Assembly: GCA_044222005.1 (NCBI GenBank)
Contig: JBGANY010000012.1
Location: 1-59,668, forward strand
DNA: 59,668 nucleotides
Source: Methylotenera_A sp044222005
GTDB taxonomy: Bacteria > Pseudomonadota > Gammaproteobacteria > Burkholderiales > Methylophilaceae
Reading direction: 5' to 3'
How positions within the stretch are numbered: the first letter of the stretch is position 1; each line of letters opens with the position of its first letter. The notes under the pieces were generated by a model. The model did no database searches. It saw nothing but the letters and a program-made list of their open reading frames with translations, and had not been told where the DNA came from. Positions 1 through 8,956 of this stretch are shown in pieces. Position numbers and translations under genes: made by a program.

Positions 1-1236
1 GCTATATATGCATTAGCCAATGTATTAAACGGTGTCATACCGTTCTTGCTCTTGCCTATTTTGACCAGAGTTTTTACGCCTGAAGAATATGGGCTAGTCA
101 CCTTAATCAGTGCGGTTATTGCGATTATTGGGGCTTTTACAGGGTTAAGCGTTCACGGTGCGGTGAGTGTTAAGTATTTTGATAAAGAGATTGATCATCC
201 CAAATTTGTTGGTGCAAGCTTATTAGTTTTAGCGGGGAGCACTTGCGCTGTTTTAGTATTTCTTCTGTTTGCGGGAGATAAACTCTCCGAATGGATACAC
301 CTGCCAAAGCAATGGTTAATTATCGCTGCAATAGCCTCTGCAGCCCAGTTTGTAATTAACATCAGGCTAACAATGTGGCAGGTGAAAGAGCAAGCGATTC
401 GCTATGGTTTCTTTCAGGTAACACAAACATTTTTTAATCTCACATTATCTCTTGCCTTGGTGTTTTGGTTGGTGATGGGCTGGGAAGGCAGAGCCTGGGG
501 AATTGTTGCTGCAGCGATTATATTTGCAGGTTTTGCGATTATTACGTTACACAAAGAGAAACTTGTTGATTGGCAGGGCAATAAAAAATATGCAAAATCT
601 GCCATGCGTTTCGGGGTGCCGCTTATTCCTCATGTAGTAGGTGGTTTAATGATGGCAATAAGTGACAGACTGATTCTAAGCTCTGTACTAGATTTGCAAT
701 CAGTTGGACATTATTCAGTTGGTATTCAGATGTCTATGGCGATAGGATTGTTTGCTGATGCTTTAGTTAGAGCCTATGGGCCATATTTATTTAAAACGCT
801 TTCAGCAGGCTCTATGGAACAAGACAATAAAATTGTACGCAATACATATTTTGTTTTTATAACATTTCTGTTGATGGCAATGATTTATAGCCAGATACTT
901 CCGTGGGTTTATTCAGTTTTTGTAGGGCAAGCTTTTCAAGATTCAGTCGAGATAGCTAAAATTGCATCCTTTGGATATGCTTTTCAAGGAATGTATTATG
1001 CAGTTGTTGGGTTTCTATTTTACAAAGAAAAGACAGGAAGACTTTCGATACTCACATTTGCTTGCGGAGCAATTAATGTGGGAATGACTTATTGGCTGGT
1101 TAGCATGGCGGGTATAGTGGGGGCTGCTTGGTCTTTTTTATTCTTACAAATTATATTTTTTCTTGGTGCTTGGATTTTGGTTCAAAAAGTACATCCTTTG
1201 CCTTGGCTAAAAAGCTTTGCTTTGAGAAAAGCCTGA
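1..1236 (+). CDS. Wzx-type oligosaccharide flippase, 5' end outside window
   Basis: Polytopic membrane protein of the MOP superfamily (polysaccharide synthase family), expected to flip undecaprenyl-linked repeat units across the inner membrane. The reading frame is open to base 1, and the first residues (frame 1) include IPFLLLPILTR then YG, the usual motif after the first membrane helix of Wzx proteins. The gene therefore starts upstream, and the TTG at 46 is not the real start. About 411 residues are visible, with alternating hydrophobic segments to the C-terminus. The next gene begins 1 base after the stop, so it is part of the same operon. Substrate specificity cannot be read from sequence; by position it serves the polymer of locus 1. 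Confidence 0.85.
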   Translation, partial: AIYALANVLNGVIPFLLLPILTRVFTPEEYGLVTLISAVIAIIGAFTGLSVHGAVSVKYFDKEIDHPKFVGASLLVLAGSTCAVLVFLLFAGDKLSEWIHLPKQWLIIAAIASAAQFVINIRLTMWQVKEQAIRYGFFQVTQTFFNLTLSLALVFWLVMGWEGRAWGIVAAAIIFAGFAIITLHKEKLVDWQGNKKYAKSAMRFGVPLIPHVVGGLMMAISDRLILSSVLDLQSVGHYSVGIQMSMAIGLFADALVRAYGPYLFKTLSAGSMEQDNKIVRNTYFVFITFLLMAMIYSQILPWVYSVFVGQAFQDSVEIAKIASFGYAFQGMYYAVVGFLFYKEKTGRLSILTFACGAINVGMTYWLVSMAGIVGAAWSFLFLQIIFFLGAWILVQKVHPLPWLKSFALRKA

Positions 1237-1237
1237 A

Positions 1238-1756
1238 ATGCACATAAAAGCATTATTGGTTGATTTCTTATGTAAGGTGATGACTATAGTTATCAATTGT
1301 TATTTTTCGATTGTGTACACAACATTTCGCAACCACTATCAAATTGCAGATACCTTTTACTTTAACGGTCGAGAGATTTTATTGTATGGGGAAGGCGAAA
1401 TTATATGTGGTGAAAATAGTTATATCGGTGATCGTTCTACATTACATGCCGCAGAGGGATATAAGTTAATGATTGGGAATGAGTGTCAGATATCATCAAA
1501 TGTCAGGATATTTACACAAACAGCTATAGCTGACGCAGACTTTTCTCAAAAACCTGTACCCTCTAAGTTCGGGGATGTAAAGATTGGGAATTATTGCTGG
1601 ATTGGGGCGAATGTGCTCATTAACCCTGGTGTTACTATTGGTGAGAATGCGGTAGTTGGAGCCAATAGTGTGGTGTCAAAAGATATTCCTGCGGGAGAAA
1701 TCTGGGGCGGAGTACCTGCAAGGCTTATAAGAAAAAAGCGCAATGAAACTACATAA
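1238..1756 (+). CDS. Hexapeptide-repeat (left-handed beta-helix) acyltransferase
   Basis: 172-aa protein whose C-terminal two thirds are hexapeptide repeats (for example IGNYCWIGANVLI, then IGENAVVGANSVV), ending in the GGVPARLIRK signature of WbbJ/maltose-acetyltransferase-like O-acetyltransferases. Such enzymes use acetyl-CoA to acetylate a sugar hydroxyl or amine. The first 30 residues are hydrophobic, which is unusual for soluble relatives and suggests membrane association. It starts 1 nt after the flippase stop. Likely O-acetylation of the locus 1 polymer; the acceptor is unknown. Confidence 0.8.
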   Translation: MHIKALLVDFLCKVMTIVINCYFSIVYTTFRNHYQIADTFYFNGREILLYGEGEIICGENSYIGDRSTLHAAEGYKLMIGNECQISSNVRIFTQTAIADADFSQKPVPSKFGDVKIGNYCWIGANVLINPGVTIGENAVVGANSVVSKDIPAGEIWGGVPARLIRKKRNETT

Positions 1757-1785
1757 TAAAAAATTTTTTTAAGAAGCATGAAGGT

Positions 1786-2649
1786 ATGATTAAAAAATTA
1801 ATAATCAAATTATTTGATAAATTAGGATACAGAATTAGTCGCGCTCCAGATAAGTTTCGTTTTTTAGATTACGTGGGCTATTCTCCAGAGTCGATTAAAA
1901 ATAAGAGATTTTATAATGTGGGTGCGGGCTCATTTTTTCACCCATATTGGACAAACATAGATTTTATTTCTGATTGGTACGGTAATGTACAAACGAATGT
2001 GGTGCATTATGACTTAATGAAACTTGAACCCTTGCCAATCCAATCGTCCACGGCTGAAATAATCTATACAAGTCATACCATAGAGCATGTATCCGAGGCG
2101 GCAGTTAAAAATCTATTCAGAGAAGCATTTAAGGCTCTAAAACAGGGGGGGGTATTCCGCGTTACTACTGGGCCAGATGCAGAGCTGGATTGGCGTGCAT
2201 TAAAAGCTGGTGATTCTAGTTGGTTTTACTGGGATGAATGGTACAAGGAACCAGGAAAATATGAAGGTACATACTTTAACCCGCCTACATCTATGACCCT
2301 GCAAGAGCGCTGGCTGCATCATGTTGCTTCACAGTTAGTAAGTAACGATATTTCCTCTTCAAAAATAAAGCTTACAGCCGAACAGATATTAGAAATTATT
2401 GAAACTAAAGACATGGAAACTACGTTGGATTACTTTACATCATTATGCGAGTTTAATCCAGAACGACCTGGAAATCATATTACTTGGTGGTCCTATGAAA
2501 AAATTAATCAATATCTGCGCGAAGCTGGCTTTACAAATGTTTATCGTTCAGGTTACGGGCAGAGCGTATCGCCAATATTAAGAAACGTGACCATTTTTGA
2601 TAATACCCATCCACAAATGTCTGTTTATGTAGAGGCAGTGAAGCAATAA
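1786..2649 (+). CDS. Class I SAM-dependent methyltransferase
   Basis: 287-aa protein. A glycine-rich SAM-binding motif (YNVGAGSFFHPYWTNIDF) lies at about residues 43-60. It is followed by SHTIEHV and a loop with LKQGGVFRV, as in Methyltransf_11 family enzymes acting on glycans or glycolipids. ATG start with a GAAGG-type ribosome site just upstream. It lies two bases before neuA, so the product probably modifies the nonulosonate or another residue of the locus 1 glycan, but the acceptor cannot be deduced. Confidence 0.75.
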   Translation: MIKKLIIKLFDKLGYRISRAPDKFRFLDYVGYSPESIKNKRFYNVGAGSFFHPYWTNIDFISDWYGNVQTNVVHYDLMKLEPLPIQSSTAEIIYTSHTIEHVSEAAVKNLFREAFKALKQGGVFRVTTGPDAELDWRALKAGDSSWFYWDEWYKEPGKYEGTYFNPPTSMTLQERWLHHVASQLVSNDISSSKIKLTAEQILEIIETKDMETTLDYFTSLCEFNPERPGNHITWWSYEKINQYLREAGFTNVYRSGYGQSVSPILRNVTIFDNTHPQMSVYVEAVKQ

Positions 2650-2651
2650 CC

Positions 2652-3347
2652 ATGAGAATTATTACTGTTTGTGCACGCGGGGGTTCTCAAGGTGTCCCCG
2701 GAAAAAACATTCGCCCTTTGCTGGGCAAGCCGTTAATTGCATGGACAATTGAGCAAGCGCTCGCTTGTCCTGATATAGATGCTGTCTATGTTTCTACGGA
2801 TAGTGAAGCAATTGCCGAAGTTGCACGTCAGTATGGTGCAAAAGTTCCATTTTTAAGACCAGCCGCTATGGCAACAAATGACGCACCTAAAATTCCAGTT
2901 ATTCGTCACCTAGTGGAATGGGTAAATATGAACGTGGGTGAGGTTGATATGGTAGTTGATTTAGATCCTACTTCCCCATTGCGTGAAGTGTCAGATATTG
3001 TTGCGTGCATCAATATGCTCGACAAATCAACGGATGTTGTTATTACTGGCTATGAGTCAGATAAAAACCCATATTTCAATATGGTAGAGGTGAGTGACGG
3101 TGGCTATGCGCACTTGGTGAAGCCGCCTACCAGTGAGGTTTTTGGGCGTCAGAGCGCACCAAAAGTTTATTCAATGAATGGATCGGTGTATGTGTGGCAC
3201 AGAAAAACACTGGAAAAAGGTTTATGGGGTGGCAAGGCAGCGTTACATGTTATGCCGCGTGAGCGCTCAATTGATATTGATAGCCCGATAGATTTTAAAT
3301 TGGTTGAGCTTCTCATGCGCGAAAAGTTAGAGGTTAGTTCAGTATGA
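2652..3347 (+). CDS. neuA: CMP-nonulosonate cytidylyltransferase (NeuA/LegF-like)
   Basis: 231 aa. N-terminal ARGGSQGVPGKNI is the CTP-binding signature of acylneuraminate cytidylyltransferases, which activate a nine-carbon 2-keto acid (sialic, legionaminic or pseudaminic acid) with CTP to the CMP-sugar used by transferases. DLDPTSPLR matches the conserved DLDPTSP segment. The stop overlaps the ATG of neuB (ATGA). With neuB, neuC, neuD and a PLP aminotransferase directly following, CMP-legionaminate synthesis (LegF role) is the best reading; neuraminate alone would not need the aminotransferase. Confidence 0.9.
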   Translation: MRIITVCARGGSQGVPGKNIRPLLGKPLIAWTIEQALACPDIDAVYVSTDSEAIAEVARQYGAKVPFLRPAAMATNDAPKIPVIRHLVEWVNMNVGEVDMVVDLDPTSPLREVSDIVACINMLDKSTDVVITGYESDKNPYFNMVEVSDGGYAHLVKPPTSEVFGRQSAPKVYSMNGSVYVWHRKTLEKGLWGGKAALHVMPRERSIDIDSPIDFKLVELLMREKLEVSSV

Positions 3348-4381
3348 CAGGACGTTGTTTTATTATCGCTGAAGCTGGAGTTAATCATAATGGCTCTTTA
3401 GAGATGGCGTTGGAGCTTATTGATGTGGCGGCTCATGCTGGCGCTGATGCTGTTAAATTTCAGACTTTTAAAGCTGAGCAGTTAGCACGACCAGGGGCTA
3501 ATAAAGCAGAATACCAGCATCAGGGTACAGATAAAGGCGAAGATCAACTTGCAATGCTAAAGCGTTTAGAGTTGCAAGAAAGCGCATACCCAAAATTATT
3601 AGAGCGTTGTCACTTACATGGTATTGAATTTTTGTCTACGCCTTTTGATCAGCACTCTGCCAAAATGTTAGCTGGGCTGGGTATGAAGAAAATAAAGGTA
3701 CCCTCTGGAGAGATTACTAATTTACCGTTTCTACAGTATTTAGCTAGCTTACGTTTACCTATTATTCTTTCGACCGGAATGTCAACATTAGAAGAGGTTA
3801 GTGAGGCTATTGAAACAATTAAATCATCCTGGTTAAAGTTTGATATTAGGTCTGAAGATTACCTTACGCTATTACATTGCACTTCAAACTACCCGGCACA
3901 GATACAGGATGTGAATTTGCGTGCGATGGCAACTATGCGGGAAAGGTTAAATTTATCAGTCGGATATTCAGACCACACGTTAGGAATAACCGTTGCCGTA
4001 GCAGCAGTTGCATTAGGTGCAACAGTAATTGAAAAGCATTTCACACTTGATTGCACACTTGAGGGCCCTGATCATAAAGCGTCATTAACTCCATCTGAGT
4101 TAGCTAGTATGGTTAGTCAAATTCGCAAGGTAGAACTGGCCTTAGGAAATGGCGATAAAACTCCAAGAAGAAGTGAATTGCCAATACGCGATGTTGCAAG
4201 ACGAAGTGTGACATTAACGAGATCAGTTAAGGCTGGTGAAAAAATCACACCACAAATGTTGTCACTTATGCGCCCCGGTAATGGTATTGCGCCAAAATAT
4301 CTAAACGACATAACGGGCATGAAGTCAGTTCGTGATTTGGCAGCTTGGTCTACATTAACATGGGATGACGTTTCATCATGA
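3344..4381 (+). CDS. neuB: Nonulosonate synthase (NeuB/LegI-like)
   Basis: 345 aa, full length for NeuB. Condenses phosphoenolpyruvate with an N-acylated mannosamine derivative. Visible family motifs are FIIAEAGVNHNG at the N-terminus, KVPSGEITNLP, STGMSTLEEV, GYSDHTLGI and EKHFTLD near residue 229. The last 60 residues form the SAF (antifreeze-like) domain that closes the active site. It overlaps neuA by 4 nt and its stop overlaps the neuC start. The context (neuC, neuD, aminotransferase) favours 2,4-diacetamido-2,4,6-trideoxymannose as substrate, giving legionaminic acid. Confidence 0.9.
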   Translation: MTGRCFIIAEAGVNHNGSLEMALELIDVAAHAGADAVKFQTFKAEQLARPGANKAEYQHQGTDKGEDQLAMLKRLELQESAYPKLLERCHLHGIEFLSTPFDQHSAKMLAGLGMKKIKVPSGEITNLPFLQYLASLRLPIILSTGMSTLEEVSEAIETIKSSWLKFDIRSEDYLTLLHCTSNYPAQIQDVNLRAMATMRERLNLSVGYSDHTLGITVAVAAVALGATVIEKHFTLDCTLEGPDHKASLTPSELASMVSQIRKVELALGNGDKTPRRSELPIRDVARRSVTLTRSVKAGEKITPQMLSLMRPGNGIAPKYLNDITGMKSVRDLAAWSTLTWDDVSS

Positions 4382-5511
4382 GAAAAATCTGCTATGTTAC
4401 TGGAAGCCGCGCAGATTTCGGTTTGATGTCATCTACATTACTTCAAATACAAGCGCATTCGCAGTTGGAAATCTCTCTTTGTGTGACTGGTCAACACCTG
4501 TTGCCTGATTACGGTAATACCATAGAAGACATTCAGTCTCATAATTTTCCCATAATTGCAAAAATCCCGGTCATCTTGGATGGGTCATCAGGCGCCACAA
4601 TGGCGCGTGCGATAGCTTATGAACTTTTGGGAATGGTGGATGTTTTTGAACGCAACCGACCAGACATCGTGTTGGTGCTAGGTGATCGTGGTGAGATGCT
4701 GGCCGCTGCATTGGCCGCTATACACCTTAATATTCCAATTGTTCATCTGCATGGAGGTGAACACTCTGGCACTATAGACGAACAGATAAGACATGCTATT
4801 TCAAAGTTAGCTCATTATCATTTTGTCGCTACACCTAATGCTAGAGAATGTTTAATTGGCATGGGAGAACATCATAAGCATATCTTTGTGACGGGAGCAC
4901 CAGGTCTTGATGGACTTACAAAGACAAAATACCCCTCACGTACCGAAATGGCAACTCGCTGGGGATTTGACGAGAATAAACCTATTGTCCTGATGGTGTT
5001 TCACCCTGTAGTCCAAGAGGAAGCAGAAGCAGGGGAGCAGGCAAACTCCATACTTCAGGCTTTACAGCAAACTGGAGTTCAGGTTTTATGCCTAGAGCCA
5101 AACAGTGATGCTGGTGGTGCCAGCATTAAAAAGGCTATGGCCAAGTATATTGACAACCCAAACTTTCATAAGGTTGAGCATTTACAACGTACAGATTTTT
5201 TAGCCTGGCTTGCATGTGCCGATATCCTTGTAGGTAATTCAAGCAGCGGCATAATTGAGGCTGCTTCTTTTGGCTTGCCGGTGCTAAATATAGGCAGTCG
5301 TCAGCAAAGTCGAGAGAGAAGTGGCAATGTGACTGATGTGCAACCTGTAACGAATGAGTTGATAGCTGCAATTAATTTAGCGCTAGAAGTTGGACGTAGT
5401 CAATGGGAAAATGTTTATGGTGATGGAAATGCTGGTGAGCGTATTGTTGAGTTATTAGCTACGCTACCATTAACAGCAGCGTTGTTATCGAAAATGAATA
5501 ACTATGAATAA
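4378..5511 (+). CDS. neuC: Hydrolysing UDP-sugar 2-epimerase (NeuC/LegG-like)
   Basis: 377 aa. Inverts C2 of a UDP-HexNAc and releases UDP, giving the free mannosamine-type sugar for NeuB. VTGSRADFGLM at residues 8-18 matches the GTRADYG signature of NeuC. LHGGEHSGTIDEQIRH and GNSSSGIIEAASFGLPVLNIG are other conserved segments of the epimerase fold. ATGA overlap with neuB; an 8-nt overlap with the next gene. In a legionaminate pathway the substrate would be UDP-N,N'-diacetylbacillosamine, which fits the adjacent acetyltransferase and aminotransferase. Confidence 0.88.
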   Translation: MRKICYVTGSRADFGLMSSTLLQIQAHSQLEISLCVTGQHLLPDYGNTIEDIQSHNFPIIAKIPVILDGSSGATMARAIAYELLGMVDVFERNRPDIVLVLGDRGEMLAAALAAIHLNIPIVHLHGGEHSGTIDEQIRHAISKLAHYHFVATPNARECLIGMGEHHKHIFVTGAPGLDGLTKTKYPSRTEMATRWGFDENKPIVLMVFHPVVQEEAEAGEQANSILQALQQTGVQVLCLEPNSDAGGASIKKAMAKYIDNPNFHKVEHLQRTDFLAWLACADILVGNSSSGIIEAASFGLPVLNIGSRQQSRERSGNVTDVQPVTNELIAAINLALEVGRSQWENVYGDGNAGERIVELLATLPLTAALLSKMNNYE

Positions 5512-6130
5512 TAGCATTGCTTTATTAGGTGCAGGAGGGCACGCAAAGGTTGTATTAGATGCCTTACGGCTAGTTTGTGCGAACGATGCGATAACTGTTT
5601 ATGATGATAACCCTAGTAGGTTAGGGTCTAATCTTCTTGGCTTTGAAGTGCACGTACCAATTCAACACCATTTAAATCTTCCAAATAATGTTCATGTTGC
5701 TATTGGTGACAATTTAGTTAGACGTAGACTAGGTGAATATATATTAAATGGCAAAAAGAACTATCTCGTTATAATTCATCCAACTGCAATTGTTTCCAAA
5801 TCCTCTCAGATTGGTAAAGGTGTATTTGTTGGAGCAGGCGCGATTGTCGCTCCCGATGCGATTTTAGATGATGGGGTTATCGCTAATCATAATGCTGTAA
5901 TTGACCATGATTGTAATATAGGAAGCTGGACGCATATCGCTCCAGGAGTTGTTTTTGGTGGTGGAGTAACTGTCGGAAAAAATTGTTTGATAGGTGCGGG
6001 TGCAATAGTTTTGCCAGGCATTCAAATTGCTGATGATGTAGTTATAGGTGCAGGGGCAGTAGTGACGCGAGATGTGGCTCAGGGGGTAACTGTTGTAGGT
6101 ATCCCAGCGCGTAATAATAGGATAAAGTGA
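5504..6130 (+). CDS. NeuD/PglD-family sugar acetyltransferase
   Basis: 208 aa. The N-terminal Rossmann-like half begins LLGAGGHAKVVLDAL, typical of NeuD/PglD. The C-terminal half is a left-handed beta-helix with hexapeptides (IGKGVFVGAGAIV, VTVGKNCLIGAGAIV) and a conserved NHDCxIG-type stretch (IDHDCNIG) containing the catalytic-base histidine of PglD. In bacillosamine and legionaminate pathways such enzymes N-acetylate the 4-amino group (LegH role) of the UDP-4-amino sugar. Placed between the 2-epimerase and the aminotransferase, that is the expected job here. An alternative is O-acetylation of the nonulosonate, as described for some NeuD proteins. Confidence 0.85.
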   Translation: MNNSIALLGAGGHAKVVLDALRLVCANDAITVYDDNPSRLGSNLLGFEVHVPIQHHLNLPNNVHVAIGDNLVRRRLGEYILNGKKNYLVIIHPTAIVSKSSQIGKGVFVGAGAIVAPDAILDDGVIANHNAVIDHDCNIGSWTHIAPGVVFGGGVTVGKNCLIGAGAIVLPGIQIADDVVIGAGAVVTRDVAQGVTVVGIPARNNRIK

Positions 6131-6131
6131 A

Positions 6132-7610
6132 ATGACAGAAATAAATGCGTTGATAGTTAATAGTAATGTTACTTTGCGAGATGCACTTGCGCAGTTGGAC
6201 AAGACTGGCGATGGAATACTGTTGCTTGTTAATGAGCGTGGCTCTTTTCTTAGAACTGTTACTGATGGCGATTTACGTCGTTTGCTACTTAAAGATGTAT
6301 CGCTTGATGACACACTCGCAGTTTTGCCATTAATAGAATCAATTCATGTTGCTGATGGTGTTGCTGAGCAAGAGGCGCTTGCACTTATGAACCAGCAGCA
6401 GATTGATCACTTACCTGCATTAGATAAAGACGGTACCCCGGTAAAAGTTTTTTTGCGACGCAAAATTGATAGTCGCATTTTACTTTCTACGCCTCATTTG
6501 GGAGAGCATGAAATGGGGTTTGTGGCAGAGGCTTTTCGTACTAACTGGATTGCTCCGCTTGGGCCAAATGTAGATGCTTTTGAAAAAGAGCTGTCTGATT
6601 ACGTTGGTATTGGTCATGCAGCAGCCCTGTCTTCAGGTACTGCTGCACTTCACCTGGCTATGCGTTTGTTAGGGGTAGGTGCGGGCGATACGGTATTTTG
6701 TTCATCATTAACATTTATTGCTAGCGTCAATCCTGTGATGTATCAGGGGGCTATTCCAGTGTTTATTGACTCTGAGCCTGATACGTGGAATATGTCGCCA
6801 CAAGCGTTGGCTCGCGCTCTTGAAGATGCAAATAAAAAAGGCAAGTTGCCTAAAGCCGTTGTGGTTGTTAATTTATACGGGCAAAGTGCCGACTTTGATC
6901 CAATTATAGAGCTCTGTAATCAGTATGATGTCCCTGTAATTGAAGATGCTGCGGAGTCATTAGGCGCTACATATAAAAATAAACAAAGTGGTACATTAGG
7001 GAAACTGGGTGTTTTCTCATTCAATGGAAATAAGATTATCACAACATCTGGCGGTGGAATGCTGGTATCAGAAGATGGTAATTTAATTGAAAAAGCCCGA
7101 CATCTTGCCACGCAAGCTCGTGACCCTGCGCCTTGGTATGAGCATACTGAAGTTGGGTATAACTACCGTATGAGCAATATCCTTGCGGGGATTGGGCGGG
7201 GTCAGATGCGCGTTCTCGAAGATCGAGTCAATTCACGACGAGCAGTTTTTGCACGCTATCAAGAAGGTTTGAGTGATGTTTCCACCTTGCAATGGATGCC
7301 AGAGGCGGCGTTTGGGCGTTCTAATAGATGGCTGACAGTGTGTACGCTTGATGCTACTCAAACAGAACTGACGCCATCGAAGTTGATAGAGACGCTATCT
7401 GGAGCTGGGATAGAAGCTCGGCATGTCTGGAAGCCAATGCATCAGCAGCCACTGTTTGCTGGAAGTGATTATTACGCACACATAGAAAACTCTGATTTTT
7501 CAGGCTATGCATTTGCAAGTGGACTATGTTTGCCTTCTGGTTCGAATATGACAGAAGCGCAACAATCTAGAATTATTGAAGTTTTAAAAAAGGTTTTATC
7601 AGGAAAATAA
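6132..7610 (+). CDS. DegT/PglE-type PLP aminotransferase with N-terminal CBS pair (LegC-like)
   Basis: 492 aa, about 110 longer than a normal DegT/DnrJ/EryC1/StrS aminotransferase. Residues 1-120 form a CBS-domain pair (TVTDGDLRRLLL, then NQQQIDHLPALDKDG). The aminotransferase starts near residue 121 (LGEHEMGFVAEAF). AALSSGTAALHLA, EDAAESLGA and SFNGNKIITTSGGG are family motifs; Lys301 is the predicted PLP lysine. It should convert a UDP-4-keto-6-deoxy-HexNAc to the 4-amino sugar for legionaminate synthesis. In Campylobacter legionaminate clusters I recall the CBS pair sitting on the nucleotidyltransferase PtmE, which is absent here; the CBS pair may sense nucleotides or adenosyl ligands. Confidence 0.87.
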   Translation: MTEINALIVNSNVTLRDALAQLDKTGDGILLLVNERGSFLRTVTDGDLRRLLLKDVSLDDTLAVLPLIESIHVADGVAEQEALALMNQQQIDHLPALDKDGTPVKVFLRRKIDSRILLSTPHLGEHEMGFVAEAFRTNWIAPLGPNVDAFEKELSDYVGIGHAAALSSGTAALHLAMRLLGVGAGDTVFCSSLTFIASVNPVMYQGAIPVFIDSEPDTWNMSPQALARALEDANKKGKLPKAVVVVNLYGQSADFDPIIELCNQYDVPVIEDAAESLGATYKNKQSGTLGKLGVFSFNGNKIITTSGGGMLVSEDGNLIEKARHLATQARDPAPWYEHTEVGYNYRMSNILAGIGRGQMRVLEDRVNSRRAVFARYQEGLSDVSTLQWMPEAAFGRSNRWLTVCTLDATQTELTPSKLIETLSGAGIEARHVWKPMHQQPLFAGSDYYAHIENSDFSGYAFASGLCLPSGSNMTEAQQSRIIEVLKKVLSGK

Positions 7611-7613
7611 ATT

Positions 7614-8930
7614 ATGGAACGTATTAAAGCCCCTCGAGATATTGATAAATCAAAATATTCTGCTAATGCTCAAAATTTAGAAACGAAATATGGGCTTCCT
7701 AAAGACGTAGTTTATTGCAAAATGTGTGTGATTTCGAATCAGCGTCCAAACTCTGCAGTTGAATATACTCATACTAAGGACTCAAAGAAAAAAACTATTA
7801 ATTTTGATGATAATGGTATTTGTGATGCTTGTAATTTCGCGTTAAAGAAAAAAAATAGTATAGACTGGCTGGACAGAGAAAAGCAACTTAGAGCTATATG
7901 CGATAAGTACCGAAGCAAAGATGGAAGTTACGATTGCATCGTTCCGGGATCAGGCGGGAAAGATAGCTTCTATGCATCACACATCTTGAGAACAGTCTAT
8001 GGCATGCACCCTTTAACTGTAACTTGGGCTCCCCACATATATACGGACTGGGGGTGGAAAAATTTTCAGTCTTGGATACATGCAGGTCACGACAATTTAC
8101 TTATGACTCCAAACGGGCGAGTACACCGGCTATTAACGCGCCTAGCGGTTGACAACCTATTTCATCCATTTCAGGCTTTTATGTTTGGTCAAAAAGCCTT
8201 GGCTCCTAAGATGGCATTGCTGCATAACATACCTTTGGTTTTCTATGGCGAGAATGAGGCTGAATATGGCAACCCTATAGGGGATACTGACTCAGCTAAA
8301 AGAGATTGGTCATATTTCACGGCTGAGGATCAATCAAAGGTAAGTTTAGGTGGTGTTGCTGTTTCAAGCTTAAAGAAAGATTTCGGCCTAGAGCAGCAAG
8401 ATCTGTTGCCCTATTTACCTGCAAACCCGAATCAAATTGAAGAAAAGGGTATTGAAGTTCACTACCTTGGATATTACTTAAAATGGCACCCACAAAGTTG
8501 TTATTACTACGCTGTTGAGCACGGTGGTTTTGAGGCATCTCCAGAAAGAACACCAGGCACTTACAGTAAATATAATAGTATTGATGATCGTATAGATGAT
8601 TTTCATTATCACACTACTGGTATCAAATTTGGTATCGGACGCGCCAGCTATGATGCTGCACAAGAAATTCGATCTGGGGATATTACTCGCGAAGAGGGAG
8701 TCGCATTGGTGAAGCGATTTGACCATGAGTTCCCAGAACGTTTTGCAAATGAAATATTTAAGTATCTAAGCATTCCAGAGAATGAGTTTCCTGAGGCATC
8801 AAAGATGTTTGAAGAGCCTATTATGAGCCGAGACTATTATAATAAGTTGTCTGACTCATTCCGTTCACCGCATTTATGGATGTTTGAAAATGGTGAGTGG
8901 AAATTACGTCATGCAGTTTGGCATAAGTGA
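7614..8930 (+). CDS. N-acetyl sugar amidotransferase, PseA/WbpG superfamily (long form)
   Basis: 438 aa. PP-loop ATP pyrophosphatase motif SGGKDSF at about residues 113-119. Upstream cysteine pairs (CKMC near residue 37, CDAC near 72) look like a zinc site. Members of this family (WbpG, WbuX, PseA) adenylate an N-acyl sugar and use ammonia to convert acetamido to acetamidino. It heads a HisF-like/HisH-like pair that should supply ammonia. Next to neuABCD, the likely substrate is the nonulosonate or a precursor, giving an acetimidoyl legionaminate as in Legionella O-antigen and Campylobacter flagellin sugars. It is clearly diverged from the 378-aa homologue at 13173. Confidence 0.85.
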   Translation: MERIKAPRDIDKSKYSANAQNLETKYGLPKDVVYCKMCVISNQRPNSAVEYTHTKDSKKKTINFDDNGICDACNFALKKKNSIDWLDREKQLRAICDKYRSKDGSYDCIVPGSGGKDSFYASHILRTVYGMHPLTVTWAPHIYTDWGWKNFQSWIHAGHDNLLMTPNGRVHRLLTRLAVDNLFHPFQAFMFGQKALAPKMALLHNIPLVFYGENEAEYGNPIGDTDSAKRDWSYFTAEDQSKVSLGGVAVSSLKKDFGLEQQDLLPYLPANPNQIEEKGIEVHYLGYYLKWHPQSCYYYAVEHGGFEASPERTPGTYSKYNSIDDRIDDFHYHTTGIKFGIGRASYDAAQEIRSGDITREEGVALVKRFDHEFPERFANEIFKYLSIPENEFPEASKMFEEPIMSRDYYNKLSDSFRSPHLWMFENGEWKLRHAVWHK

Positions 8931-8956
8931 TTAGAGGTGATTCTTAGAGTTTAATT

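Noticed and set aside
5864..6313. 149-codon minus-strand frame
   Set aside because: Antisense to the end of the NeuD-like gene and the start of the CBS-aminotransferase gene, both well supported; Ser/Thr-rich shadow composition.
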